Positions 23,805 through 32,210 of a stretch of DNA of 37,669 bases are shown here, piece after piece (the stretch's first letter is position 1; every line of letters begins with the position of its first letter). The notes under the pieces were generated by a model. That model saw nothing but the letters and a program-made list of their open reading frames with translations, was not told the origin of the DNA and made no database searches. The stretch is taken from positions 1 through 37,669 of the forward strand of contig PBPM01000012.1 of NCBI GenBank assembly GCA_002724635.1, written 5' to 3'. The translations under genes were made by a program, and so were the position numbers. This DNA is from Rhodospirillaceae bacterium (lineage in GTDB: Bacteria > Pseudomonadota > Alphaproteobacteria > UBA6615).

Positions 23805-25073
23805 TTGTTTGACCGGCTGTGGCCGCTCGACCGCAGCCTGACCGGTGAGGGTGTGCGGAAGACCCACGATGTCCTCGCCGAATATTTGCCGCTGGAGCGG
23901 ATCGAGGTGCCAGCGGGTACGCAGGTATTCGACTGGACCGTGCCGCCCGAATGGGTGCAGCGTGAAGCCTATGTCATTGACCCGGAAGGGCGGCGTATTC
24001 TGGACGTGGCGGAAAATAATCTGCACCTCGTCGGGTACTCGGCGCCGTTCCGGGGAGAGCTTTCCCGTGCGGATCTGGACGAACATCTGCACAGTTTGCC
24101 CGATGTGCCGGATGCCATTCCCTACGTCACGAGTTACTATCATCACACTTGGGGTTTCTGTCTGAGCCAGGTTCAGCGCGATGCCTTGCCTGAGGGTACC
24201 TATCAGGTCGTCGTCGATACCGCATTTGATTCCGATGGTTCAATGACCCTGTCGGAGACCATATTGCCGGGTGAAACTTCCAATGAAGTTCTGATATCCA
24301 CCTATACCTGCCACCCTTCCATGGCAAATAACGAACTGTCAGGCCCGCTGGTTACGACATTTCTGTATCGCCGTCTCGCGGCACTCCCAAACCGACGGCT
24401 GACATACCGTTTCGCATTCCTTGCCGAAACGGCCGGTGCCGTCGCCTATCTCGCCCAGCGCGGGGAACACTTCAAACAGCATCTTGTCGGGGGCCTGGTC
24501 GCGACCTGTGTAGGCATGGATGCGCCGCCGCTTTATAAGCGGTCGGTAGGCGGTGAGACCGCGATCGACCGCGCAACGGAGCAAGTGCTCCGAGAGCGTG
24601 GGGCGGAGCACAAAGTGGTCGATTTCTATCCCTGGGGCAGCGATGAGCGGCAATATTGTTCGCCTGGGTTCGAACTGCCGGTCGGCTGTCTGATGCGCGG
24701 GAATTTCTTCAAGCGGCCAGAATATCATACCTCGCTGGACAACAAGGATTTTATTTCTTTTGCAGCATTGTCGGAGACCATCTCGATCTATGAGGCAGTC
24801 TGTATGGCACTTGAACATAATATTAAGTACCGCAATCTTGTTGCGTGCGGTGAGCCACAACTCGCCAAATATGGTCTGTATCCGCAGGTTGGCGCTCGGC
24901 GGCAGGTTGAGCAGGAACGTCAAGATCTGATGTGGCTTTTGTCGCTCGCCAATGGCAAGCGCGACCTGATCGACATTGCCGGGCGCAGCGGCTCGTCTAT
25001 GGAAAGACTGCGCGAAGCAGCGGAGAAATGCCAGGCCGCCGGCATACTAGATGAAATTGAAGAGACGATATGA
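23805..25073 (+). CDS. DUF4910 aminopeptidase-like protein with C-terminal winged helix
   Basis: A 422-residue protein of the DUF4910/DUF2172 group: M28-peptidase-like fold with an inserted domain and a C-terminal wHTH-like region (about 355-420). TYTCHPSMANNELSG (His170) and FLAETAGAVAYL are the expected metal-site motifs; later HTSLDN fits another ligand. The TTG at 23805 starts close to the conserved WPLDRSLTGEG. The frame stays open upstream with no ATG or GTG, so a few more residues from a rare start are possible. Such genes recur in surface-sugar loci with unproven activity. Here it could cleave an amide or peptide bond of an aminoacyl intermediate, like a deprotection step. It is coupled to the dioxygenase gene by a 4-bp overlap. 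Confidence 0.8.
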   Translation: MFDRLWPLDRSLTGEGVRKTHDVLAEYLPLERIEVPAGTQVFDWTVPPEWVQREAYVIDPEGRRILDVAENNLHLVGYSAPFRGELSRADLDEHLHSLPDVPDAIPYVTSYYHHTWGFCLSQVQRDALPEGTYQVVVDTAFDSDGSMTLSETILPGETSNEVLISTYTCHPSMANNELSGPLVTTFLYRRLAALPNRRLTYRFAFLAETAGAVAYLAQRGEHFKQHLVGGLVATCVGMDAPPLYKRSVGGETAIDRATEQVLRERGAEHKVVDFYPWGSDERQYCSPGFELPVGCLMRGNFFKRPEYHTSLDNKDFISFAALSETISIYEAVCMALEHNIKYRNLVACGEPQLAKYGLYPQVGARRQVEQERQDLMWLLSLANGKRDLIDIAGRSGSSMERLREAAEKCQAAGILDEIEETI

Positions 25074-25990
25074 GCTCTCCATCGATTAAAGAAATTCTGG
25101 AGTCATTCGACAGCGTCCCCGCTTTGCTTCTGGATGAAGAGCGGACGGCATTGGACGAACAGGGCTTTCTTGTTATCCCGCCGGACCCTGAGTACTGGCG
25201 CTCAAGAGATGTCGATCTGGGAGCGCTGTTAATCGAGATCGATGAGCTGGTTGCCAAAGAGGGCTGGCGCGGTGGTATTGAGGGCAAGGAATCGTCCGTG
25301 ACCGCTGAAAAGCCTCTCGATCCCGGCTCGGATCGAATCGGGAACCTGCTTGAAAAAGAACTGCGTTTTCGTGCCTTTATAAGCCACCCGAAAGTTCTTG
25401 CCGCCGTCGACCATATTATCGGTGCGCCGTTTAAATGTTCGGCGGTCGATATGAGAAACCCGAGGCCTGGGGGGGGTGAACAGCAACTGCATATCGACTG
25501 GTTGCCCCGTATGGATGAAGGCGCGACCTATGACTGTGTATTCGCCGGGTTTTATCTGGACGGCATGAAGGTTGAGAGTGGCGCACTGCGCATTGTTCCG
25601 GGTACACATCGGCGGCTCGACTGGCCTAATGAATATATTGATGTGTTGTCACGACATCCCGACGAAATTCGCGTTGAAGTTGAGCCGGGCTCGATTGTTG
25701 TTGCAAACGCTCTGGTCTGGCACGGGGGTGCGACGAATATATCCGGCGTTCAGAGACGCTCGGTATATGTCGATTACCGCCGTCGCGAGATAGCTCAGCT
25801 TCTCAATCAGAAACGCTACCTGAGCAATTCGACGATCGACCAGCTGACGGAGGCGGAACAATACCTACTGGCAGTTCGGCGGGAAGACCCCACTGACGAG
25901 ACCGTCTCCCTGGGGCCGGGGGCCGCCTATCGCGCCCGTTACGGCAATAATTATATTCCGTCGAGTTCGGAACTTTCGGAGGGCCGATGA
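25070..25990 (+). CDS. Phytanoyl-CoA dioxygenase (PhyH) family hydroxylase
   Basis: A 306-residue Fe(II)/2-oxoglutarate oxygenase. The iron triad is His141 and Asp143 (LHIDW) plus His218 (LVWHGGATN). Arg229 or Arg230 should bind 2-oxoglutarate. Core strand SGALRIVPGTHR is typical of PhyH enzymes, which also hydroxylate free or carrier-bound amino acids in natural product pathways. The start and stop both lie in 4-bp overlaps with neighbours, placing it between the DUF4910 gene and pseI. It probably hydroxylates the acyl group built by the cassette, or the sugar itself. Fold and metal site are clear; substrate is inferred. Confidence 0.88.
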   Translation: MSSPSIKEILESFDSVPALLLDEERTALDEQGFLVIPPDPEYWRSRDVDLGALLIEIDELVAKEGWRGGIEGKESSVTAEKPLDPGSDRIGNLLEKELRFRAFISHPKVLAAVDHIIGAPFKCSAVDMRNPRPGGGEQQLHIDWLPRMDEGATYDCVFAGFYLDGMKVESGALRIVPGTHRRLDWPNEYIDVLSRHPDEIRVEVEPGSIVVANALVWHGGATNISGVQRRSVYVDYRRREIAQLLNQKRYLSNSTIDQLTEAEQYLLAVRREDPTDETVSLGPGAAYRARYGNNYIPSSSELSEGR

Positions 25991-27066
25991 CAGCGCCTCT
26001 CACTGACCGTGTTGTCGAGTCTGTCGAAATTGATGGCCGTGCTGTCGGTCCGGGTCATCCGCCTTATGTGATTGCCGAGCTGTCCGGCAATCACAATGGT
26101 GATATCGGCCGGGCTCTTGCTCTGATCGAGGCGGCGCATGCCGCCGGAGCCGACGCGGTAAAGCTTCAGACCTATACGGCTGACACAATTACGCTGGATC
26201 ACGACGGTCCGGGTTTCACCATCGAGGAAGGTGCATGGGACGGTCGTCGGCTTTACGATCTATATGAAGAGGCCCACACAAGCTGGGATTGGCACCCTCG
26301 ATTGTTTGAGAAATCCCGGTCACTTGGAATCACCATGTTTTCCAGCCCATTCGATTCGAGCGCCGTCGACTTTTTGGAATCGCTCGATGTGCCGGCTTAC
26401 AAGATTGCGTCATTTGAAATTGTCGATGTCGGCCTGATCGAGCGCGTTGCTGCTACGAAAAAGCCGTTGATCATCTCGACCGGGATGGCGAATCTGGCCG
26501 AGATTACCGCGGGCGTCGATGCGGCGGGCGATACCGGTGCCGGGATTATTCTTCTGCATTGCACAAGTGGTTACCCAACGCCTCCCGAAGACTGTAACCT
26601 AGAGACAATTCCGGATCTCGCCCGCCGGTTCAGCATCCCGATCGGGCTGAGTGATCATACCCTCGGTACATCCGTCGCGGTGGCTGCGGTCGCGCTTGGC
26701 GCCAGTATCATCGAAAAACATGTGACGCTTGCCCGCGCCGATGGTGGCCCCGATGCGGCATTTTCGCTCGAGCCGCATGAATTGGCGCACCTCTGTAAAG
26801 ATTGCCGGACCGCCTGGAGTGCCCTCGGTCATGCAAGCTATGATCGGGCCAAAAGCGAAGAAGAAATGTCGCTTCTGCGCAGGTCTTTGTATTTCGTGTC
26901 GGACCTCGCGGCTGGAGAAACGGTGACCGAAAATAACCTGCGCTCGATCCGACCGGGATACGGGCTTCCGCCCAGCCAGCTCAAGAATCTTCTCGGCCGG
27001 CGTGTTGCGCGTCCGGTGACACGGGGCACACCCGTGTCGTGGGATGACATTGAAGTTTCGGAATGA
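25987..27066 (+). CDS. pseI: Pseudaminic acid synthase
   Basis: A 359-residue NeuB-family enzyme that condenses phosphoenolpyruvate with the 6-deoxy-2,4-diamido hexose from PseG to form pseudaminic acid. The TIM barrel opens with VIAELSGNHNGD (28-39) and has KLQTYTADTITL (54-65). It has GLSDHT and IIEKHVTLARADGGPDAAFSLEP, the metal and PEP site of the family. The C-terminal antifreeze-like SAF domain (about 295-355) caps the active site. ELSGNHNG and the TADTIT stretch favour PseI over NeuB or LegI. It overlaps both neighbours by 4 bp and directly precedes the PseG-PseH fusion. Confidence 0.93.
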   Translation: MTAPLTDRVVESVEIDGRAVGPGHPPYVIAELSGNHNGDIGRALALIEAAHAAGADAVKLQTYTADTITLDHDGPGFTIEEGAWDGRRLYDLYEEAHTSWDWHPRLFEKSRSLGITMFSSPFDSSAVDFLESLDVPAYKIASFEIVDVGLIERVAATKKPLIISTGMANLAEITAGVDAAGDTGAGIILLHCTSGYPTPPEDCNLETIPDLARRFSIPIGLSDHTLGTSVAVAAVALGASIIEKHVTLARADGGPDAAFSLEPHELAHLCKDCRTAWSALGHASYDRAKSEEEMSLLRRSLYFVSDLAAGETVTENNLRSIRPGYGLPPSQLKNLLGRRVARPVTRGTPVSWDDIEVSE

Positions 27067-28496
27067 CCGCGCAGTCTGAGAAATTCGCCGTTTTCCGATG
27101 CGCGGCATCTGCCGTGATCGGGTTCGGTCACTTACGTCGCTGCAAGGCGCTGGCGGAGAGGTTGAGCCGCGTCGGGTGGGTATGTGAATTTGCTACAGAC
27201 GGTGAATCAGCTATAGATTTGTCTCAACGCTGGCCGGGTGGCGTAACGTTGCTGGTCACTGATGGGTACGATATCGACGCAACGTTTGAATCTGCTTGCC
27301 GACCGTGGGCGAAAACCATCGTAGTGATCGATGACCTTGCAGACCGACATCATGATGCGGATATCCTGATTGATCATAATGTTGGGCGCCGGGCAGAGGA
27401 TTATGCCGGCTTGGTGCCGTCTGGTTGCCGCATATTCGCCGGCCCGGGTTTCGCTGTTCTCGCGACTGATTTTCCCGAGCGCCGGCAGTCGTTGGTCCCG
27501 CGGACGGCAAGTGATTCTTCTGAGCCAAGCATTATCGTCAGTCTAGGCGGTGGTGATACTGCGCTCCAGCGACAGCTTCTCGATACCGTACTGGAGGGGG
27601 TTACCCTGATTGGTGACCCGGTAGAGGTCGTTGCCGTCGTACCGACGGAACAGCAAACCGCCGACGTTGTGGCGCGCGGGTTTACGGCCCGAACCGGGAT
27701 TGACGCAGCGGAAATGACAGAGCTCATCGCCGATGCTGATCTTGCGGTCGGCGCGGGAGGTATCTCGCTCCTTGAGCGCTCCGTTCTGGGTCTTCCCAGC
27801 CTCGTCACAACGGTCGCCGACAACCAGAAACTAGGCACAGAAGCGGCAGCAGCAATGAATGCCTGTCAGGACCTTGGTCCTGCGGCCAGCGTCACACCCC
27901 GGGCCATTGCCGACGCTGCGGGAGCGCTTCTTTCCGACCGAGCCGCCTGGATACAAGCGTCGGGCGCGGCCGCACGGGTCACGGACGGTTTTGGGACCGC
28001 TCGGATAGTTGCCGCCCTGACCGCGGGATCGACGGATCGGGACGGCGCGCCGGTTGCGCTTCGCCGGGCAGGGATTGAAGACACAGAATTGCTTCTGTCC
28101 TGGCAGCGCCATCCGGAGACTCGCGCGTTTGCTCGCAATACCAATGTCCCAACCTCTAGGGAACACGCCGCATGGATGGACGGCCAGCTCGCATGTGGCA
28201 CGAGTATTTTCAATGTCGTAATCCGCGATGACGAACCTGTCGGGGTGATGAGACTCGACAAGCTTTCCGGCGACCGGTCCGGCTATGAAGTCTCTATCCT
28301 GACGGACCCGAGGTTGCATGGGTGTGGTCTTGCCGCCGCTGCGCTCGAACAGGCACCGTATCTCGCAGATGGCCAACCAATTTGGGCCTGGATTGCCGGC
28401 GAGAACACGGCGTCACATGCTCTTTTTTGCCGTGCCGGGTATAAGCCTGCTGAAGGTGGCTGGTATGTCGCCGTCGAGGAATCGGTAGCTGCATGA
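27063..28496 (+). CDS. pseG: PseG-PseH fusion: UDP-sugar hydrolase plus GNAT N-acetyltransferase
   Basis: A 477-residue two-domain protein. Residues 1 to about 320 are PseG, a GT-B-fold hydrolase that removes UDP from UDP-2,4-diacetamido-altrose: IGFGHLRR (19-26) with catalytic His23, VIDDLADRHHDAD (88-100) and GAGGISLLERSVLGLPS (240-256). Residues from about 331 form a GNAT domain like PseH (VALRRAGIEDTELLLSW; YEVSILTDPRLHGCGLAA), which acetylates the 4-amino group before hydrolysis. Fusion would couple two consecutive steps and explains the absence of a separate pseH. It is flanked by 4-bp overlaps with pseI and the cytidylyltransferase. The domain order is hydrolase first, although acetylation precedes hydrolysis in the pathway. 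Confidence 0.9.
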   Translation: MTAQSEKFAVFRCAASAVIGFGHLRRCKALAERLSRVGWVCEFATDGESAIDLSQRWPGGVTLLVTDGYDIDATFESACRPWAKTIVVIDDLADRHHDADILIDHNVGRRAEDYAGLVPSGCRIFAGPGFAVLATDFPERRQSLVPRTASDSSEPSIIVSLGGGDTALQRQLLDTVLEGVTLIGDPVEVVAVVPTEQQTADVVARGFTARTGIDAAEMTELIADADLAVGAGGISLLERSVLGLPSLVTTVADNQKLGTEAAAAMNACQDLGPAASVTPRAIADAAGALLSDRAAWIQASGAAARVTDGFGTARIVAALTAGSTDRDGAPVALRRAGIEDTELLLSWQRHPETRAFARNTNVPTSREHAAWMDGQLACGTSIFNVVIRDDEPVGVMRLDKLSGDRSGYEVSILTDPRLHGCGLAAAALEQAPYLADGQPIWAWIAGENTASHALFCRAGYKPAEGGWYVAVEESVAA

Positions 28497-29215
28497 CAGG
28501 CCGCGTGGTCGTTATTATGCAGGCACGTATGACCTCGACCCGGCTGCCGGGGAAGGTCACGTTGCCGCTCGCGGGCGTTCCTATGTTGAATCGTGTGATT
28601 GAACGGGCAAGCGCAACCCCCGGTGTGGATCATGTTTGCATCACCGCGCCGGAAGGTGATGTCCATGAACCTATTGCTGACATTGTCGGACAGTTTCCGG
28701 ATGTGAGCCTCGTGCGCGGACCGGAAGGTGATGTCTTGCGCCGATATGCGCTGGCGGCCGACGCGACCGACGCGACTACCGTTATTCGCATCACATCCGA
28801 TTGTCCGTTGATCGATCCGCAAGTGAGCGGGGCTGTTCTCGCTCTGGCGCAGACGACCGGCTCATCGCTCGCCCGCACAGCACCTGATAGCGGTTATCCC
28901 CACGGATACGACACCGAATTTTTTTCTGCAGAACTTCTGAGAATAGCTGATCGCAACGCTACGGATCCATATGATCGAGAGCATGTTTCGCCCTATCTGT
29001 GGGCGCGCTCGGAGGAATATCCGTCGGTCTTACTGGATCGTCGGCCGGACCGTCGGTACTGGCGCGTCACCGTAGATACGCCTGAAGATTACGCGCGGAT
29101 ATGTGGAATATACGACCGACTACATCCTCAAAACCCACTATTCGGTATTAGGGAACTGGAAGCATTATACGCGACCGAGCCGGAATTACTCAGGAACCCC
29201 GCCGCCGATACCTGA
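28493..29215 (+). CDS. SpsF-like cytidylyltransferase (probable CMP-pseudaminic acid synthetase)
   Basis: A 240-residue nucleotidyltransferase. The N-terminal QARMTSTRLPGK (10-21) binds CTP, SDCPLID (102-108) is the metal-binding strand, and WRVTVDTPEDYARI near the end matches the SpsF/NeuA pattern. In Bacillus subtilis spsF lies with spsE (NeuB-like) and spsG (PseG-like), and this gene sits in the same company. It probably replaces the PseF step, activating pseudaminic acid with CTP. It overlaps the PseG-PseH gene by 4 bp. A second CMP-sugar synthetase is encoded at 32211, so the division of labour is uncertain. Confidence 0.83.
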   Translation: MTGRVVVIMQARMTSTRLPGKVTLPLAGVPMLNRVIERASATPGVDHVCITAPEGDVHEPIADIVGQFPDVSLVRGPEGDVLRRYALAADATDATTVIRITSDCPLIDPQVSGAVLALAQTTGSSLARTAPDSGYPHGYDTEFFSAELLRIADRNATDPYDREHVSPYLWARSEEYPSVLLDRRPDRRYWRVTVDTPEDYARICGIYDRLHPQNPLFGIRELEALYATEPELLRNPAADT

Positions 29216-29243
29216 TGAGCCGGTTTACGAGAAACAAAATCAT

Positions 29244-30176
29244 ATGAAATATCGAGTTCTGGTCTCTGCGCCTTATTTCCTTCCCGTTGTCGATGAATAC
29301 CGCAAATATTTTGCAGACCACGATATCGAGCCGATCATCGCTGATGTCGAGGAACGGCTTGAGGAAGAAGATTTGATCGCGGTGTTGGGCGACATAGACG
29401 GCGTAATATGCGGTGACGACAGGTTCACTGATCGCGCCATTGCAGCAGCCCCGAAGCTTAAGGTCATTTCGAAATGGGGTACCGGTATCGATTCAATCGA
29501 CCACACGGCGGCGGCCAAGCGTAATATCCGGGTCTGTCGGACGCCCGATGCATTCACGGAACCGGTCGCTGATACGGTACTTGGGTATATGCTTTGCTTT
29601 GCCCGCAGCCTGCCCTTTATGGATCGCGATATGAAAAAAGGCGTTTGGCAAAAAATACCGGGCCACGCCATGAACGAGGCGACGGTCGGCGTCATAGGAG
29701 TTGGCGCAATCGGCCGAGCCGTTCTGAGGCGTGCGCGTCCCTTCGGGTCGGTCCTTATCGGGAATGACCCAAACGTGCCCGACGGGTTTGCCGAGGAAAC
29801 CGGAACAGAGTTTACAAATCTTGAGGATCTGCTCGCACGTTCGGACTACGTAAGCCTGAATTGCGATCTTAACCAGACGTCCCGACATTTGATTAATTCA
29901 CATACTTTGTCGCTCATGAAACCGACTGCAGTTCTGTTGAACGCCGCTAGGGGGCCCGTGATAGACGAAGCGGCGTTGGTCGACGCGCTTCTTGACGGCA
30001 AGATCGCCGGGGCGGCGCTCGACGTGTTCGAAAATGAACCCCTGCCCGTGGACAGCCCACTACGGGGTATAGACAATGTTCTGATGGCGCCTCACAACAG
30101 CAACTCCAGTCCGACGGCATGGAAAAGAGTGCATTTGAGCACGCTCGACCAGTTGGTCGCTGGTCTAGAGGCATAA
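29244..30176 (+). CDS. D-2-hydroxyacid dehydrogenase (SerA-like)
   Basis: A 310-residue NAD-dependent dehydrogenase. The ATG at 29244 is used because it begins the first strand (MKYRVLVSAP); an in-frame start at 29103 lies in the preceding gene. NAD binds at GVGAIG (152-157). The catalytic trio Arg236 (NAARG), Glu265 (ENEP) and His284 (APHNSN) is complete. The protein lacks the C-terminal ACT domain of SerA, so it need not make serine. It reduces 2-keto acids or oxidises 2-hydroxy acids; here it may supply a hydroxy- or ketoacid for an acyl group, or act on a sugar acid. It follows the cytidylyltransferase by 28 bp. Confidence 0.85.
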   Translation: MKYRVLVSAPYFLPVVDEYRKYFADHDIEPIIADVEERLEEEDLIAVLGDIDGVICGDDRFTDRAIAAAPKLKVISKWGTGIDSIDHTAAAKRNIRVCRTPDAFTEPVADTVLGYMLCFARSLPFMDRDMKKGVWQKIPGHAMNEATVGVIGVGAIGRAVLRRARPFGSVLIGNDPNVPDGFAEETGTEFTNLEDLLARSDYVSLNCDLNQTSRHLINSHTLSLMKPTAVLLNAARGPVIDEAALVDALLDGKIAGAALDVFENEPLPVDSPLRGIDNVLMAPHNSNSSPTAWKRVHLSTLDQLVAGLEA

Positions 30177-30215
30177 TGCCCACATGCTCCGGCCTGTAAA
30201 ATATGAGGAAAACAA

Positions 30216-30662
30216 ATGACGAACGGGGAACGGCACGATGACGACCTGCTTAATGTGTTGAGGGACGACGGAGTTACCGACGTCGCCATTGGCGATTTTG
30301 AGAACCGCTCGACGGTTGGCCTTAATGAACTGATCGATCACTTCGACGCAGACAGTTGGGCCGCGCGGGTGTTCTATAATGAACGTTTCGGCGGTGTGCT
30401 TATTCGGCAAATGCCCGGCGAGGGAAACCGCCTCCATTACCATCCAGATGCAGATGAGTGCTGGGTGATTCTAGAGGGTGAATGGGAATGGTTTATTGCA
30501 GGACAGGGTACCCGCGTCGTCGGGGAGAAGGACATCATCGTCGTTCAACAGGGCATTCGCCACCAGATTAAATGCATCGGCGACAAGCCTGGCATCCGGT
30601 TGGCGATCACGGCACCGGACGTCAATCACGTTTACGCCGAAGGCGAGACCGAGACCGCCTGA
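30216..30662 (+). CDS. Cupin-domain protein
   Basis: A 148-residue single-domain cupin. His74, His76 and Glu81 (HYHPDADE) plus His116 (GIRHQI) form the metal site across the two cupin motifs. ILEGEWEWFIAGQG is the expected turn. A good GAGGAAA ribosome site precedes the ATG. Cupins of this size include isomerases, epimerases and dioxygenases of sugars and keto acids. The gene lies between a D-2-hydroxyacid dehydrogenase and an SDR that starts one base after its stop, so the three probably act on one substrate. Specific reaction unknown. Confidence 0.83.
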   Translation: MTNGERHDDDLLNVLRDDGVTDVAIGDFENRSTVGLNELIDHFDADSWAARVFYNERFGGVLIRQMPGEGNRLHYHPDADECWVILEGEWEWFIAGQGTRVVGEKDIIVVQQGIRHQIKCIGDKPGIRLAITAPDVNHVYAEGETETA

Positions 30663-30663
30663 C

Positions 30664-31389
30664 TTGTCAGACCTTTCCTTCGACTTCAGCGGCCGGCGTG
30701 CACTTGTAATCGGCGGATCACGTGGGATCGGACACGGATTGACGCAACGGTTACTCGAAACCGGTGCGGAAGTAATCTATACGTCTCGAACGGAAGGCAA
30801 TGGCCTCGACGGAGCGAGATTCGTTCCCTGCGATCTTGAGGATACGGACTCTATTCTTGACCTTTTTAGGACCGTGGACTCGTTGGGCGAGCTACACTTC
30901 ATGGTCAACATGGCCGCGACCAACTATTTTCACAAGATTTCGGAAATTGAGCCCACCGAATGGGACGAAGTATTGAACGTTAATCTTCGCGCTGCTTATC
31001 TGGCCTGCCGTGAAGCCGGAAAGCGAATGATGCCGCGTAATTTCGGACGCATAATCAACGTGTCGTCTATCGCAGGCCGCCATCGCAGCCCGGTCAGTGG
31101 TGCGCATTATTCTGCAAGCAAGGCCGGTCTGCTCGGCCTGACCCGACAGTTGGCATTCGAGTTAGGACCATCGGGCGTCACGGTAAATGCCGTTTGTCCG
31201 AGTCAGACCAGGACTGACATGCTGAAAGACTCGATGAGCGACGAACGGGTCGCTGCCCTTGCGGCCTCAATCCCGCTTCGCCGCGTTGCCGAAGTCCGTG
31301 AACAGGTAGAACCTGTTTTGTTTCTCTGCAGTGAAGGAGCTTCTTATCTCAATGGCGCGATCATTGATGTTAATGGTGGCCAAATCTGA
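30664..31389 (+). CDS. SDR family oxidoreductase
   Basis: A 241-residue classical short-chain dehydrogenase starting at a TTG one base after the cupin stop. Earlier in-frame ATGs lie within the cupin gene and give an unrelated N-terminus. It has GGSRGIG (17-23) for cofactor, NMAA (82-85), and the catalytic Ser135, Tyr149 and Lys153 (YSASKAG). The C-terminus ends GAIIDVNGGQI, typical of FabG-like SDRs. By position it is comparable with PtmA of Campylobacter legionaminic acid loci, an SDR near a CMP-sugar synthetase, but that link is only suggestive. It probably makes or reduces a keto group in the second sugar pathway. Confidence 0.87.
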   Translation: MSDLSFDFSGRRALVIGGSRGIGHGLTQRLLETGAEVIYTSRTEGNGLDGARFVPCDLEDTDSILDLFRTVDSLGELHFMVNMAATNYFHKISEIEPTEWDEVLNVNLRAAYLACREAGKRMMPRNFGRIINVSSIAGRHRSPVSGAHYSASKAGLLGLTRQLAFELGPSGVTVNAVCPSQTRTDMLKDSMSDERVAALAASIPLRRVAEVREQVEPVLFLCSEGASYLNGAIIDVNGGQI

Positions 31390-31405
31390 TACCGGCCTTC
31401 AGTGC

Positions 31406-32098
31406 CTATGCCAGTGACCCAAAATCTGCGATTTGCGCCCATCCGCGTTTTTGGCAAACGGCCGGGCCGTCTGCCCATTGGGATCGAGCCGAGACGAACA
31501 CGGGGGTCAGGCTGCATTTTTCAGCCGTTTCCATATCTATAATCGCGTCACCGAACATAACAGCACCCGAAACCGGCAGGCCTGCCAATCCGCCAAGAAC
31601 CGCTTTGACGTTTGCCAGTTTTGACGCCGGACTTCCGAGAATATCCCGGAAATGTCGATCAAGGCGGCGTTCACGGAGTACATCACGCAGTTCATGCTGG
31701 TCCGATCCCGATACGACGAAACAGGGAACACCCGCTGCATTTAGTTGTTTCAGGAGGTCGGTGACCCCGGGTATGAGGGGGCAGTCGAGAAGCGCATTTT
31801 TCGTGGAGTACGCGAAGCGTTCCAGCGCCTCTTCCATTTTTGCACGATAATCGGACAGTCCAACAAGGTCGCGAAAAAAATATTCGAATTTTTCATATCT
31901 CGACAATCCGCCGTTCTGGCGATGGTATTCGAGGAATGCGTCGACCACAGGGTTGGCATAGGAGTCAACGGCTTGCCGAAACCCGTCGGTCTTTACGTCA
32001 TTCGAATCAAGAATGACGCCATCACAGTCGAATAGAACGACGGGGCAGCCCATGAGGGCTGCGCGTGACGGAGCAGCTATTCCCGATCTTTGGGGCAT
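31406..32098 (-). CDS. HAD-superfamily phosphatase
   Basis: About 230 residues from the ATG at 32098 (another at 32053 would begin right at the core strand). Counting from the GTG at 32101, VVLFDCDGVILDSN has the nucleophile Asp25 and acid/base Asp27. VVSGSD, a motif III lysine near SKLANVK, and FGDAIIDMETA complete the four HAD motifs, with a helical cap between. The type resembles phosphoglycolate and sugar phosphatases. It is inverted between two plus-strand genes, ending 16 bp past the SDR stop. It may dephosphorylate a sugar-acid phosphate before CMP activation, as in the Kdo and sialic acid routes (inference). Confidence 0.85.
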   Translation of the reverse strand: MPQRSGIAAPSRAALMGCPVVLFDCDGVILDSNDVKTDGFRQAVDSYANPVVDAFLEYHRQNGGLSRYEKFEYFFRDLVGLSDYRAKMEEALERFAYSTKNALLDCPLIPGVTDLLKQLNAAGVPCFVVSGSDQHELRDVLRERRLDRHFRDILGSPASKLANVKAVLGGLAGLPVSGAVMFGDAIIDMETAEKCSLTPVFVSARSQWADGPAVCQKRGWAQIADFGSLA

Positions 32099-32113
32099 CA
32101 CTGACGATACAAC

Positions 32114-32151
32114 ATAATCGGACGCGGCACTCTTACAAACATACGATTATA
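32114..32151 (-). promoter_or_regulatory. Candidate -10 box and inverted repeat in the HAD / CMP-sugar synthetase gap
   Basis: On the minus strand TATAAT occurs exactly at 32151 to 32146, about 48 bases before the HAD start, but without a good -35. ATAATCG (32114-32120) and CGATTAT (32144-32150) form a 7-bp inverted repeat. Weak support; the rest of the 112-bp divergent gap shows nothing. Confidence 0.25.
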
Positions 32152-32210
32152 AAACGAGATCCGACAGGCGCTGACCTTACGATCAAGTCAACAATCAGGC
32201 AGAACATACA

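Noticed and set aside
28484-28493. GGTAGCTGC near the PseG-PseH stop as a second ops/JUMPstart element
   Set aside because: It is a poor match, lies within coding sequence in mid-operon and lacks the GCGGTAGC core.
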